Virus record (IMG/VR): IMGVR_UViG_3300024265_000041
Span: 20,256 to 84,255 of that record
Length of the DNA: 64,000 nucleotides
Reading direction: 5' to 3' (one strand)
Source of the DNA: a virus
Both the position numbers and the translations under genes were made by a program. Below are positions 34,091 to 41,869 of the stretch, piece by piece; the stretch's first letter is position 1, and each line of letters starts with the position of its first letter. The notes under the pieces were generated by a model. That model was not told the DNA's origin, did not search any database, and worked only from the letters and a program-made list of their open reading frames with translations.

Positions 34091-35686
34091 CTAAAACATG
34101 TTACCCCATTCAGGTATCTCTGCTGTTACCCCCTTTTCGTCGAAAAGTTGTTCATCCTTGAATCCCTTTATGCTGCCTACAGGGTCTACTCCTTCTACCT
34201 CAATTTTAAACAGAGTTGTGGTATCGAAAGTAACCTGCCTGTTCTGGTCGTGTTTTGACAACATTTGATTTCTGGTTTCCACTGAGCATGTCTTCAGAGG
34301 GGTAATTAAATAAAAATTTGTAGAGAACGTCTGCCCAATACGGTGTATCCGGTCACAGGCCTGAGCGAACCTCCCTGGGACCCCTACAGGCTCTGCGAAA
34401 ATCATGTGGGAGCATTCCTTTTGAAGATTCAACCCAACACCCCCACTTAGGTAATTTGATATCAATATCCTGTAATTTGGGTCAGTCTGAAACTTTTTAA
34501 TCACCTCTGGCTTACTCCCCTTAGTCCCCCCATAAAGGGTTAGAGGGTTAAAGTGAGAGAATGTCTTCTCCAGGTTCTCAACAGTCATTCTGAAATGACA
34601 AAAAATTACTACCTTATGTTTCTCCATGCCAATGTTATTTAACAACTCTGCTATAGCCTCAACTGGGGTATTCTTAATTTTATTGTCTGAAAAATTATGC
34701 GGGTTCATTACTATCTGCATAAGCTTCTGACGCAGTGAGACTTCCATCTCAGCATCAATCATCCTATCCTCAAGTTCTAACAGTCGTTCTTTGGCTAATT
34801 TTCGGTAAAGTCTTAAGTGTTCAGTAGATAGATCAATCTGTACTTCTGAATACAGTTTAGGGGGGAGATCTAGAACATCTGTTTTCTCCACTCTACGAGC
34901 CTGGGAATAAAATGTTTGTGAAAGGTAGTCTAAATTTTTGTACCCTTCTATTTCCTCAAAATCAGAATGAGGATTATAAACAACGTGCATGGCTTCAAAA
35001 TTCCTCATTGATCCATAGGTTCTTGGGGTTATTAAGGCTATGTAACCATATAAATCAATTAACGTATTCTCTGCCGGGGTGCCAGTCATTAACAGTAACG
35101 CTGACTCCCCCTCAGGTCCTAAGAATCTTGACACACACTTACTAATATTACTCGTCGGGGTTTTCAGTGCCGTTGCCTCGTCAGCTACTAAAACATTAAA
35201 TCCGTTGTTTTTTAAAAACAAGCACTCCAACAGAGGAATAGACCCGTTTGCTCTTTGCTTTCTGGTGTAGACCTGATCACGGAATCTGTTATATGACATT
35301 AGCAAAACATCTGGAGTACCATCCTCTAACCAACGGTCTCTTTGCTTCTGTCTCTGCTCAGGGTTACCGTTATATAGTTCAATTTTTAAATAATCATCTA
35401 TACCAATGAGTACGTCAGAGAATTCATTTCTAAATTGGTGAAGAAGAGTTGGTGGCATAATACAAACTGCTCTGTTCCCCTCTCCGCAAAAGAAGGATAT
35501 AAACGCCTGAGCGATTAAAGTTTTACCAGTTCCTTGATCGTCATACAGACCGAACCTATCATAACTACAAGCTTGAGATAGTCCTGAAACTTGGTGGTGC
35601 TTTGAGTCAAACAAAAGTTCAACCTTCTTTGCCCACGGTGCAGGGGTTTTTATCCCTGCAGCTTTCATATACTCATCTAAGGTCAT
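34091..35686 (-). CDS. SNF2-type helicase/ATPase
   Basis: 531 residues. Walker A DDQGTGKTLIAQ (~49-60), motif II VADEATAL, motif III LLMTGTPAENTL, then the second RecA lobe with VVIFCHFRMTVENL, SGGVGLNLQKE and the SNF2 hallmark ACDRIHRIGQ. It has the compact size of phage UvsW/SNF2-like helicases and likely remodels DNA forks or recombination intermediates. Its start overlaps the stop of the primase-helicase gene (ATGA), so the two are coupled. Confidence 0.88.
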   Translation of the reverse strand: MTLDEYMKAAGIKTPAPWAKKVELLFDSKHHQVSGLSQACSYDRFGLYDDQGTGKTLIAQAFISFFCGEGNRAVCIMPPTLLHQFRNEFSDVLIGIDDYLKIELYNGNPEQRQKQRDRWLEDGTPDVLLMSYNRFRDQVYTRKQRANGSIPLLECLFLKNNGFNVLVADEATALKTPTSNISKCVSRFLGPEGESALLLMTGTPAENTLIDLYGYIALITPRTYGSMRNFEAMHVVYNPHSDFEEIEGYKNLDYLSQTFYSQARRVEKTDVLDLPPKLYSEVQIDLSTEHLRLYRKLAKERLLELEDRMIDAEMEVSLRQKLMQIVMNPHNFSDNKIKNTPVEAIAELLNNIGMEKHKVVIFCHFRMTVENLEKTFSHFNPLTLYGGTKGSKPEVIKKFQTDPNYRILISNYLSGGVGLNLQKECSHMIFAEPVGVPGRFAQACDRIHRIGQTFSTNFYLITPLKTCSVETRNQMLSKHDQNRQVTFDTTTLFKIEVEGVDPVGSIKGFKDEQLFDEKGVTAEIPEWGNMF

Positions 35687-38544
35687 ACAACTATCTCTGA
35701 CTCAATAAAGGTTTCTGTCTCAATACCTTTCAATTTAAGTTTAGATAGTTCAATAACTACGCATGGCCTTTTATTAGCAAAATCTGGAGATTCAATGCAC
35801 GTTTGGTTTGTGCTTAAACAGTAGTTTTCTTGATCCACCAGTTTAATAAATTGAGATCTGTATTCTATTACTGTCTTGTTCCCCTGAAGTCTGACATACC
35901 TAACGTATAACGAATGACAAACTATCATATCTAAATAAAGTTTATTCCCTATTCTCAAGTAATGTTCGTCTGGCACTAACCATGTGCCAGCCCCTGACTC
36001 CTGGAGAGCCGCCATTTCTGATAAATTATCCATGACTAAATCAATTTCAGTTCTAGATTTCTCCATACTTAATTCTTTTGCAATGTGGTCAAGATGACTT
36101 ATGAACTCATTTCTCAATTTATGGATCTCTTCTGAGATATCTATACCAAATTCAGTCAGTGCTTCGTTAAGCAAATCCAGTCCAGAAATGGTTAATTGCA
36201 AAGCTATTTTTGGTCTGGTGTCTAACTCTTCAGGCATCACTGACTCGTAACTGTCAACTAAATGTCTAACGTGGGGACGGGGAGTTTTTAAAGCGTATAA
36301 CATCATTATTTTTCCCAGCATGACTAGCGAGGGATGATTTCTAGAAAGGAATTTAAACGTATTCTCCCTGCCCTGCTGCCCCTCTAACTTCATATGAACC
36401 ATTACCGAACGCTGCTGGAGCGCCGGAGCCATAGGCTGCTGCTCTGAACACACACACAATGGAGAAGTTATTGGGTAGGCCACCGTTGAAGCTCCAGTTC
36501 TCCCTCGTTGTACTGAGGGTCCTTTTTTATTGACCGTCCCCTTACGAACAACCTGAGACCCCCAGGCCATTTTCAATATTTCCCCTGCTTTTTCATAAGA
36601 AAAAGTAGTTGACATTTTCGACTTGTTGTACTCATCTAAAACGCGTGGGGTGGTCGTTGTCGAAGATACCAAGTCTAATAAAGCGTAAGGGGTTATGGCT
36701 GACAGAGCTGCGGGGCTGTCCCCATTAACATGGTCTACTCCGTGTAGGAAACTGAATAGTATAGCTGTTTCTGTTTTACCAGACCCAGCGTTACCGTATA
36801 ACGAGAGTAAAGGAAATTGTTTTCTGCCTTCTGCTCCGGTAATTACATGAGTTTTAAAATGGCTAATCATAAACCAACCAAGGATAGCGCCTACAGCATT
36901 CATCTCGTTGACATCTAACAAGGACAAGGCTACTTTCTTCAGGTGGTTCATTTGGTCTAAGTCTGATAGGTTAGGTAATCTTGTTTTTGAAAGTATAGGA
37001 GGACACGGGATTGCTCCAACAACGTCGTGGGTACCAGAGACCATGTACTGATCTAAACTAAACCCAGGCTCTGTGTAAACTAATCTATCTGACCCTGGTG
37101 AAGACGGTGTAATACCGCATGTAAAAACTTCCATAATTTCACCAACCCCCTCGTCTACGTCGTTGAATAATTTGTGTTTAATTTTTTGAACATCAGCATC
37201 AGACCCATAAAAAACTGGAGTTCCCAACCCAGCTATACTTTGGATTAATGAGCTTTTACTATTAAATGAATCTTCTGCAACCCTAATGACCTTATTTACC
37301 GATCCGTTTTCTATAACTTCAACCTCTACTGCAGTTATTAACGACCCATGCTTATCGTCTGTGGACCCCATTTCTATAAATGCTGACCCAGATAGTTTAT
37401 ACAAATTACAAGGTCGAAATACAAAGGTTGAGACTCTTTGAGGTCCTCTGTAGTACCCATCACTCTCCTCAGAAATCCCTAACTCCCCCTCTCCATCTGC
37501 AATTTGACATATCCCTTCAATAGGGCAACCTACACATGGACTCTCTTCAAAAACAGACTCCATAATTCCACAATTAAATTTGTACCTATCAGCATGACTT
37601 ATCCCATAACTGACTAAACTTTTTATTTCTTTCCGCCTTTTTGAAGGGGAGTTGTGTCTGCTGCTTTTGCTGTTATTTGAGAACTCATCTATTACTGAGG
37701 ATAGATCATTAATTGACTTACCTGAAGCGGAGCAATAAGTCATGAACTGCATAATGTAATCATTAAAATGTTTGTCTGGGTTCATCCCAGAGAATGCCGC
37801 CATTTGTTTAATACAGTTCGGGTCTTCCCCATTAAGAGATTTAAGATCCTCATCTGTAACTCCTATTGCGTTTGCTATTTTCTTATCTTCTTGTACCACC
37901 ATCCTCCTAGAAGTTTTATACAACCCAGACAACGCATCTGATCTTAACCCTTTTTCAAATTTAGGAAACTCAGGATTAGGCTTAGGGTTTTTTGAGTAAG
38001 TTACATAAGTGTCTGGGGTTAAATCTTTCAAGTCTCCAAGGGATACTCTAGTTTTTCTCTTGCCATTGTCTCGAAGTACATTGGCGACCCTCCACATCCT
38101 TCCCTTACCTTGACTATACACATTATAATCTAATCCCTCTTCATGAAAGTGACGAGCTATGCGTTTGTAAATCCTGGGAAGGCTGTCCTTAAACCTGAAG
38201 TCTATGAAGAATTCCTGTGGCACTAGGATATGGAACCCCTTCCCTCCAGAGCAGTAAATTTTTATATACCTTTCTGGAACCCCATAATTTATCAATTTAT
38301 TAACTATTTTAATGGCAGAGTCTATTGATATTTCCAAATGACCCTGACAGTCAATATCAAAATACATTGGCCCTTTATATTTCAATGTTGACTGGTCTGT
38401 CTCGTCGCTGACTGGCATGTTCAATTCTAAAACTGAAACGAACATTATGTTTTCTTCAGATAATTCCTCTTCGGTCGCGTTGTCTGTCCTTAAAATCCAT
38501 TTCTCCTGGATATGACCCTCCCCTGCTTTAGTATATCTAATCAT
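35683..38544 (-). CDS. AEP-type primase fused to a P-loop helicase domain
   Basis: 953 residues. N-terminal archaeo-eukaryotic primase: metal site YFDIDC (D63, D65) and CSGGKGFH (S99, H105), with VYSQGKGRMWRVANVLRDNG as the later basic segment. A Cys cluster at ~325-350 (CGIMESV, CVGCPIEGIC) may hold zinc or an iron-sulfur cluster. The helicase part has Walker A LYGNAGSGKTETA (~584-596) and a LDEYNKS segment as candidate Walker B. The ending is winged-helix-like. It should make primers and unwind DNA in one polypeptide, taking the place of DnaG/DnaB-type genes. Confidence 0.85.
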   Translation of the reverse strand: MIRYTKAGEGHIQEKWILRTDNATEEELSEENIMFVSVLELNMPVSDETDQSTLKYKGPMYFDIDCQGHLEISIDSAIKIVNKLINYGVPERYIKIYCSGGKGFHILVPQEFFIDFRFKDSLPRIYKRIARHFHEEGLDYNVYSQGKGRMWRVANVLRDNGKRKTRVSLGDLKDLTPDTYVTYSKNPKPNPEFPKFEKGLRSDALSGLYKTSRRMVVQEDKKIANAIGVTDEDLKSLNGEDPNCIKQMAAFSGMNPDKHFNDYIMQFMTYCSASGKSINDLSSVIDEFSNNSKSSRHNSPSKRRKEIKSLVSYGISHADRYKFNCGIMESVFEESPCVGCPIEGICQIADGEGELGISEESDGYYRGPQRVSTFVFRPCNLYKLSGSAFIEMGSTDDKHGSLITAVEVEVIENGSVNKVIRVAEDSFNSKSSLIQSIAGLGTPVFYGSDADVQKIKHKLFNDVDEGVGEIMEVFTCGITPSSPGSDRLVYTEPGFSLDQYMVSGTHDVVGAIPCPPILSKTRLPNLSDLDQMNHLKKVALSLLDVNEMNAVGAILGWFMISHFKTHVITGAEGRKQFPLLSLYGNAGSGKTETAILFSFLHGVDHVNGDSPAALSAITPYALLDLVSSTTTTPRVLDEYNKSKMSTTFSYEKAGEILKMAWGSQVVRKGTVNKKGPSVQRGRTGASTVAYPITSPLCVCSEQQPMAPALQQRSVMVHMKLEGQQGRENTFKFLSRNHPSLVMLGKIMMLYALKTPRPHVRHLVDSYESVMPEELDTRPKIALQLTISGLDLLNEALTEFGIDISEEIHKLRNEFISHLDHIAKELSMEKSRTEIDLVMDNLSEMAALQESGAGTWLVPDEHYLRIGNKLYLDMIVCHSLYVRYVRLQGNKTVIEYRSQFIKLVDQENYCLSTNQTCIESPDFANKRPCVVIELSKLKLKGIETETFIESEIVV

Positions 38545-38933
38545 GGACGGCCTCCCTTTTTTATGGACTGAAATAAATTCTTATCTTTAACCAGATACTT
38601 TTTCTTAATAGAAGAGAGGGTAGCAACTACAAAATCTTTTTCCACTTTAAAAACAAACTCTGGAGACAGACCATTCCATCTTTTATTAAGAACTACTGGG
38701 ATGGATGGGGTAAGTGTTACCCCACATGAGAGCGACACCATACGTAAACCACCCTGGTAAATACTCCCCTTGCTATCTATCACTGTCCAATGAACTGATC
38801 CGTTAGAGATCGTAAAATGGTCTAAAGTTACTAGGTCTATAAGTGTAGGATCTTTACTGGTAGAATTAGGCTCTCTCCCAATAAATATGGGGGACCCAAC
38901 CTCAAGTACTATCCTGATGGTTTTTTTATTCAT
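38541..38933 (-). CDS. Unknown 130-residue protein before the primase-helicase
   Basis: Beta-rich, Ser/Val-rich protein with a basic C-terminus (SSIKKKYLVKDKNLFQSIKK). Its stop overlaps the primase-helicase start, so it is in the same transcript. The N-terminal part (VGSPIFIGREP...GSVHWTVIDSKGSIYQGG) faintly recalls FHA-like beta modules, but this was not established. Confidence 0.5.
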   Translation of the reverse strand: MNKKTIRIVLEVGSPIFIGREPNSTSKDPTLIDLVTLDHFTISNGSVHWTVIDSKGSIYQGGLRMVSLSCGVTLTPSIPVVLNKRWNGLSPEFVFKVEKDFVVATLSSIKKKYLVKDKNLFQSIKKGGRP

Positions 38934-38950
38934 TAAATAATTCTGACTAT

Positions 38951-39193
38951 TTACATCGTTATTTCTTTATCGCTAAGTTTTTTAAGAATAATACCCCCTA
39001 TGGAACTTCTTTTCATATACTTAACAATGAATACTATGTCTTCATTTTCTTCCAGCCCCTTCAACATAGTCTTAGTTGCCTGAACGTTAATTTCATCCAA
39101 AACTAACAGCCCACCTACCGCCATTTGGTTGTATTGCAGTGGGAGTTTTGAAAGATCTGTACAAAACTTTGTTTCTTTATGTTTTCTTGGCAT
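38951..39193 (-). CDS. Unknown 80-residue protein
   Basis: Small soluble protein, basic N-terminus (MPRKHKETKFC) and a mixed alpha/beta body (GLLVLDEINVQATKTMLKGL, EDIVFIVKYMKRSSIGG). No motif recognised. It is set in a row of small genes between the replication and structural blocks. Confidence 0.45.
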   Translation of the reverse strand: MPRKHKETKFCTDLSKLPLQYNQMAVGGLLVLDEINVQATKTMLKGLEENEDIVFIVKYMKRSSIGGIILKKLSDKEITM

Positions 39194-39212
39194 TTCTTAC
39201 TCCTGGTAATAA

Positions 39213-39665
39213 CTACAAACTAGCCACCCCTGCCTTATTTAATAAGTAGGAGAGTACATGTAAGTCGCTCTTTAAACTTTGAACTTTCTTTAGAATTAAA
39301 TTATGATTGACATTAAAAATATCCGAAACTTCCTTAGTAGTAAACAGGACATCCTTAAACCTCATTATTATCAACCCTTTTGGTATAATGCAATTGCTAT
39401 TGTAAGACCCTACGAAGTCTATGTTGTGAGTTGAGATAGGGAATTTCCTAGTTTTTCTAGTAATAAAAACATTACCTGTCCTAGAATATAAAAACTTATT
39501 ACAGTCTATAAGCCTCTCTAACCCTTCGCTCAACCCTACTACTTCTGATCCTCCAGCATACCCCCCTAAGTTTGGTTGCAGGTCATAAAAGTACATAGCT
39601 ACCATACTTCTAAATTGCATTTCTAAAATGCTACAATCTACCAGGGTATCTGAGGGAGATTTCAT
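39213..39665 (-). CDS. Unknown protein with possible C-terminal DNA-binding helices
   Basis: 150 residues from the ATG at 39665 (AAAGGTG upstream; an in-frame GTG lies at 39674). The C-terminal third (FTTKEVSDIFNVNHNLILKK) looks like a helix-turn-helix: TTKEVSDIFNV as helix 2 and NHNLILKKV as the recognition helix. The N-terminal part is without a recognised fold. A regulator is a reasonable guess. It overlaps the upstream gene by about 35 bases. Confidence 0.5.
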   Translation of the reverse strand: MKSPSDTLVDCSILEMQFRSMVAMYFYDLQPNLGGYAGGSEVVGLSEGLERLIDCNKFLYSRTGNVFITRKTRKFPISTHNIDFVGSYNSNCIIPKGLIIMRFKDVLFTTKEVSDIFNVNHNLILKKVQSLKSDLHVLSYLLNKAGVASL

Positions 39666-39915
39666 CTGAAACACCTTTACTTAAAGTTATTAAATCTGCT
39701 GGGTCTAGAGTTTTAGAAAATTCCTTACCGGCCTCTTTAAGAAGATCTGCAGCTAGCTTAACATTAGGAGGTATCCCTCCCGGAGTACCGTATATTGCAT
39801 GACTTATCATTATCACAATATCAGACAGGGGGCACTTGATGCCTTTGCTTTCTGGCTTGATCATCCTCATCTTTTTTAATCTTGCATACGACTTAAACTG
39901 AATCAACTCACCCAC
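39631..39915 (-). CDS. Unknown 94-residue protein
   Basis: GTG start overlapping the stop of the upstream gene. Mostly helical, with a basic N-terminus (FKSYARLKKMRMIKPES) and a Pro/Gly turn (YGTPGGIPPNVKLAADLL). No membrane segment. Nothing recognised. Confidence 0.45.
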   Translation of the reverse strand: MGELIQFKSYARLKKMRMIKPESKGIKCPLSDIVIMISHAIYGTPGGIPPNVKLAADLLKEAGKEFSKTLDPADLITLSKGVSDEISLRYPGRL

Positions 39916-40210
39916 GCTTAACCCCCCATATATTTTTAAGGATTTCTACGTCCTTTTCCATTTGCTTGCACAGTTCATCATCTCCAGCATCGATAAATAT
40001 AGTTTTCAATTGTTGTCCTGAGTACTCAGGTTTAACGTTGTCCCCATATAGGAAAAAGCAGGTTCTTGAAAACACTAGAGGAGGTAAAAACGGCCCAGCA
40101 AGTTTAAGTGAATAGTGGTTAATTAGTGATCTTTTCAGGGTAGACAAACGACTATTTGCCCCTTTAAGATCTGGTTTATCTAACCTCAGAGTGAGAGTTA
40201 TTTTTTTCAT
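39908..40210 (-). CDS. Unknown 100-residue protein
   Basis: Starts MKKITLTLRLDKPDLKGANS. Alpha/beta pattern, no Cys motif. Its start overlaps the stop of the HNH-like gene upstream and its stop overlaps the next start, so it is part of a tightly packed operon. No family recognised. Confidence 0.45.
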   Translation of the reverse strand: MKKITLTLRLDKPDLKGANSRLSTLKRSLINHYSLKLAGPFLPPLVFSRTCFFLYGDNVKPEYSGQQLKTIFIDAGDDELCKQMEKDVEILKNIWGVKRG

Positions 40211-40731
40211 TCCCTAAGTCTCAGCCATTCTCTTCTGTGACTGTAAATGGTGTCTATTTTCACACCAAACTTATCAGCAATATCACCTTTATTCTGTAAG
40301 TCGTACTCCCCTGAGTCAAGCATGTGGTAGAGTTCTTCAACTTTATCTTTAGTCATAATGACTTTACCGTGATTGTCCCCTCTACATGCAGTTAGCTCTT
40401 TATACTTCTGAATAGTTACCCACTTTTGATGCCCTGGTCTAACACACCTACTATTACCACAGGTTGGCACCAGAATATGGGACATCGGTTTCGCTACGAA
40501 ATGGTTAGGCAACCTTGGGGCTCTTGCTTCTAGGTCATCCATATATTGATAAACTAAATAGTTAGCAGAAAATTCTTCCTTCATGAATTTTGCTCTGTTA
40601 GATATCCTGTTACGCCAGTATTTTGGTTGCTCCCAAATCCAATGCGCTACTAACCCCTCGCCCATGGTTATCTTGCCCTTTAAGTAGAATTCTAATCTCT
40701 TAAGGAATTTAGTTTCTATCAAGTTTTTCAT
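40207..40731 (-). CDS. HNH-like plus HTH protein (homing-endonuclease-type architecture), copy A
   Basis: 174 residues. The centre reads HILVPTCGNSRCVRPGHQKW, the C-x4-C...N/R-P-x-H ending of phage HNH nucleases. Residues ~120-170 form a helix-turn-helix (NKGDIADKFGVKIDTIYSHR) of the kind used for DNA recognition by homing enzymes. The gene at 46533-48263 shares both parts in the same order. The first catalytic His is not certain, so it may be a nuclease or only a DNA-binding regulator. Confidence 0.6.
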   Translation of the reverse strand: MKNLIETKFLKRLEFYLKGKITMGEGLVAHWIWEQPKYWRNRISNRAKFMKEEFSANYLVYQYMDDLEARAPRLPNHFVAKPMSHILVPTCGNSRCVRPGHQKWVTIQKYKELTACRGDNHGKVIMTKDKVEELYHMLDSGEYDLQNKGDIADKFGVKIDTIYSHRREWLRLRE

Positions 40732-40739
40732 TTACGCCT

Positions 40740-41147
40740 CTAAATTTGGTACATTAATCCTTCACATGATTTTAAAATGCCTTCCCCTATTTCCCTCAAC
40801 TCCTCAGAGTCTTCACCACATAGCCAATCTATTTCGTCTTCTTCTCTGCACAACAAATCAGCGTGACTGTCACCTACTGGCATCCCACAAACTTCCTTCA
40901 ATAACTCCCCCACCCCTCTCCACCCTAAATACTCAGGCCACTCTTCAGCAGTCTTGCAGTGGCAACTCGGGTTGAAATTAGTTCCTGATAAAACTACCTT
41001 CTGTGATCTTAAATCTAAAATAGTGTATTGGTAGTTAACTAGATACACGCCAGAGCTATGAAACTTAGTATCTACTTTATAACGAAGATTCAAAACAAAT
41101 ATAGAACCAAGTTTATCTTGATAGTCTTCGGTAACCGATCTTTTCAT
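40740..41147 (-). CDS. Unknown 135-residue acidic protein
   Basis: First gene after the promoter at 41256-41279. N-terminal beta hairpins (YKVDTKFHSSGVYLVNYQY) and a strongly acidic C-terminal half (LLCREEDEIDWLCGEDSEEL). A pair of Cys-His residues (SCHCKT) is present mid-protein. No family recognised; acidity may suit a protein inhibitor or regulator, but that is speculation. Confidence 0.5.
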   Translation of the reverse strand: MKRSVTEDYQDKLGSIFVLNLRYKVDTKFHSSGVYLVNYQYTILDLRSQKVVLSGTNFNPSCHCKTAEEWPEYLGWRGVGELLKEVCGMPVGDSHADLLCREEDEIDWLCGEDSEELREIGEGILKSCEGLMYQI

Positions 41148-41250
41148 AACTTCCTCTATGATTGATTATTTAACAGAGTAAAAGCAATAAAGCTTAAGCT
41201 AAATGGTAAATCTCTTACTGTTTTTAATTACCCTGTGTACTTCTAAGCCC

Positions 41251-41279
41251 AGTATCCTATCGACTGTGGTTTATGTCAA
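41251..41279 (-). promoter_or_regulatory. Sigma-70-like promoter downstream of the structural cassette
   Basis: On the minus strand TTGACA (41279-41274), 17-base spacer, GATACT (41256-41251). It closely resembles the promoter at 34056-34084 (both begin TTGACATA with 17-base spacing) and would drive the gene string from 41147 leftward. Confidence 0.6.
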
Positions 41280-41324
41280 CTAAGTCTGGCGTAGCTTTAG
41301 GGATTTCCTAATACCCCATTTGTT

Positions 41325-41660
41325 CTAACAGGTTCTTTCTGTTGCTCTGCATTTTAACAGGCATTCGCTCTCTAACTGGTCAGTACCAACAACTTTAATT
41401 ATTACGTGGTATACATTGCCCACCACAAGATTCGCAAAAGGATCGAATATTTTCCTGTAAACCCCATTCGATGCGGTGACATAGGGCAACGTAACAGGCC
41501 ATGACTCACCAATCAAATCAACTCCGTTACTGTCTGTAATAGTTACTGTCACGGTGGCATCGTTAACATAGATTGGGTTTGCTAACGGGTTTGTAACTGT
41601 GTGCTGTATTACTGTTGAGTTCCCAGGGGATAACTCATTAGATTCAGTTGATTCACTCAT
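41325..41660 (-). CDS. Small virion-type protein of the embedded structural cassette
   Basis: 111 residues, Thr/Val/Asn-rich and beta-patterned (VIQHTVTNPLANPIYVNDAT, VTVTITDSNG), typical of small phage surface or fibre proteins. The sequence around VTLPYVTASNGVYRKIFDPF resembles the N-terminal part of the 868-residue protein two genes upstream, which also pairs a substrate term with a value-type beta module. It is probably a decoration or fibre-attachment component. Confidence 0.5.
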   Translation of the reverse strand: MSESTESNELSPGNSTVIQHTVTNPLANPIYVNDATVTVTITDSNGVDLIGESWPVTLPYVTASNGVYRKIFDPFANLVVGNVYHVIIKVVGTDQLESECLLKCRATERTC

Positions 41661-41662
41661 TA

Positions 41663-41869
41663 TTAGTTTCCTGTAATTTCTGTCTCACCGGTTAAACCTG
41701 CAGTTACGCTAGCTTCCCCCGTTAGTGCATTTGTTGGTACTGTATCAGAGCTATACGCGTAAGTTACTGATAACTCACCCCTAAGGAATCCAATTTGCCT
41801 TCTGGAGAAAAACCCTCGTGTGATTATCCTCTGTATCAAACCAAACCCACGAGATATTAAATTAGACAT
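41663..41869 (-). CDS. Small protein with basic amphipathic start, structural cassette
   Basis: 68 residues. The N-terminus is hydrophobic and basic (RGFGLIQRIITRGFFSRRQ), the rest Thr/Gly/Ala-rich (TGEASVTAGLTGETEITG). Its start overlaps the upstream large gene's stop region, and its stop is 2 bases before the next gene's start. Function unknown; co-translation with the 868-residue protein suggests a virion component or assembly aid. Confidence 0.5.
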   Translation of the reverse strand: MSNLISRGFGLIQRIITRGFFSRRQIGFLRGELSVTYAYSSDTVPTNALTGEASVTAGLTGETEITGN

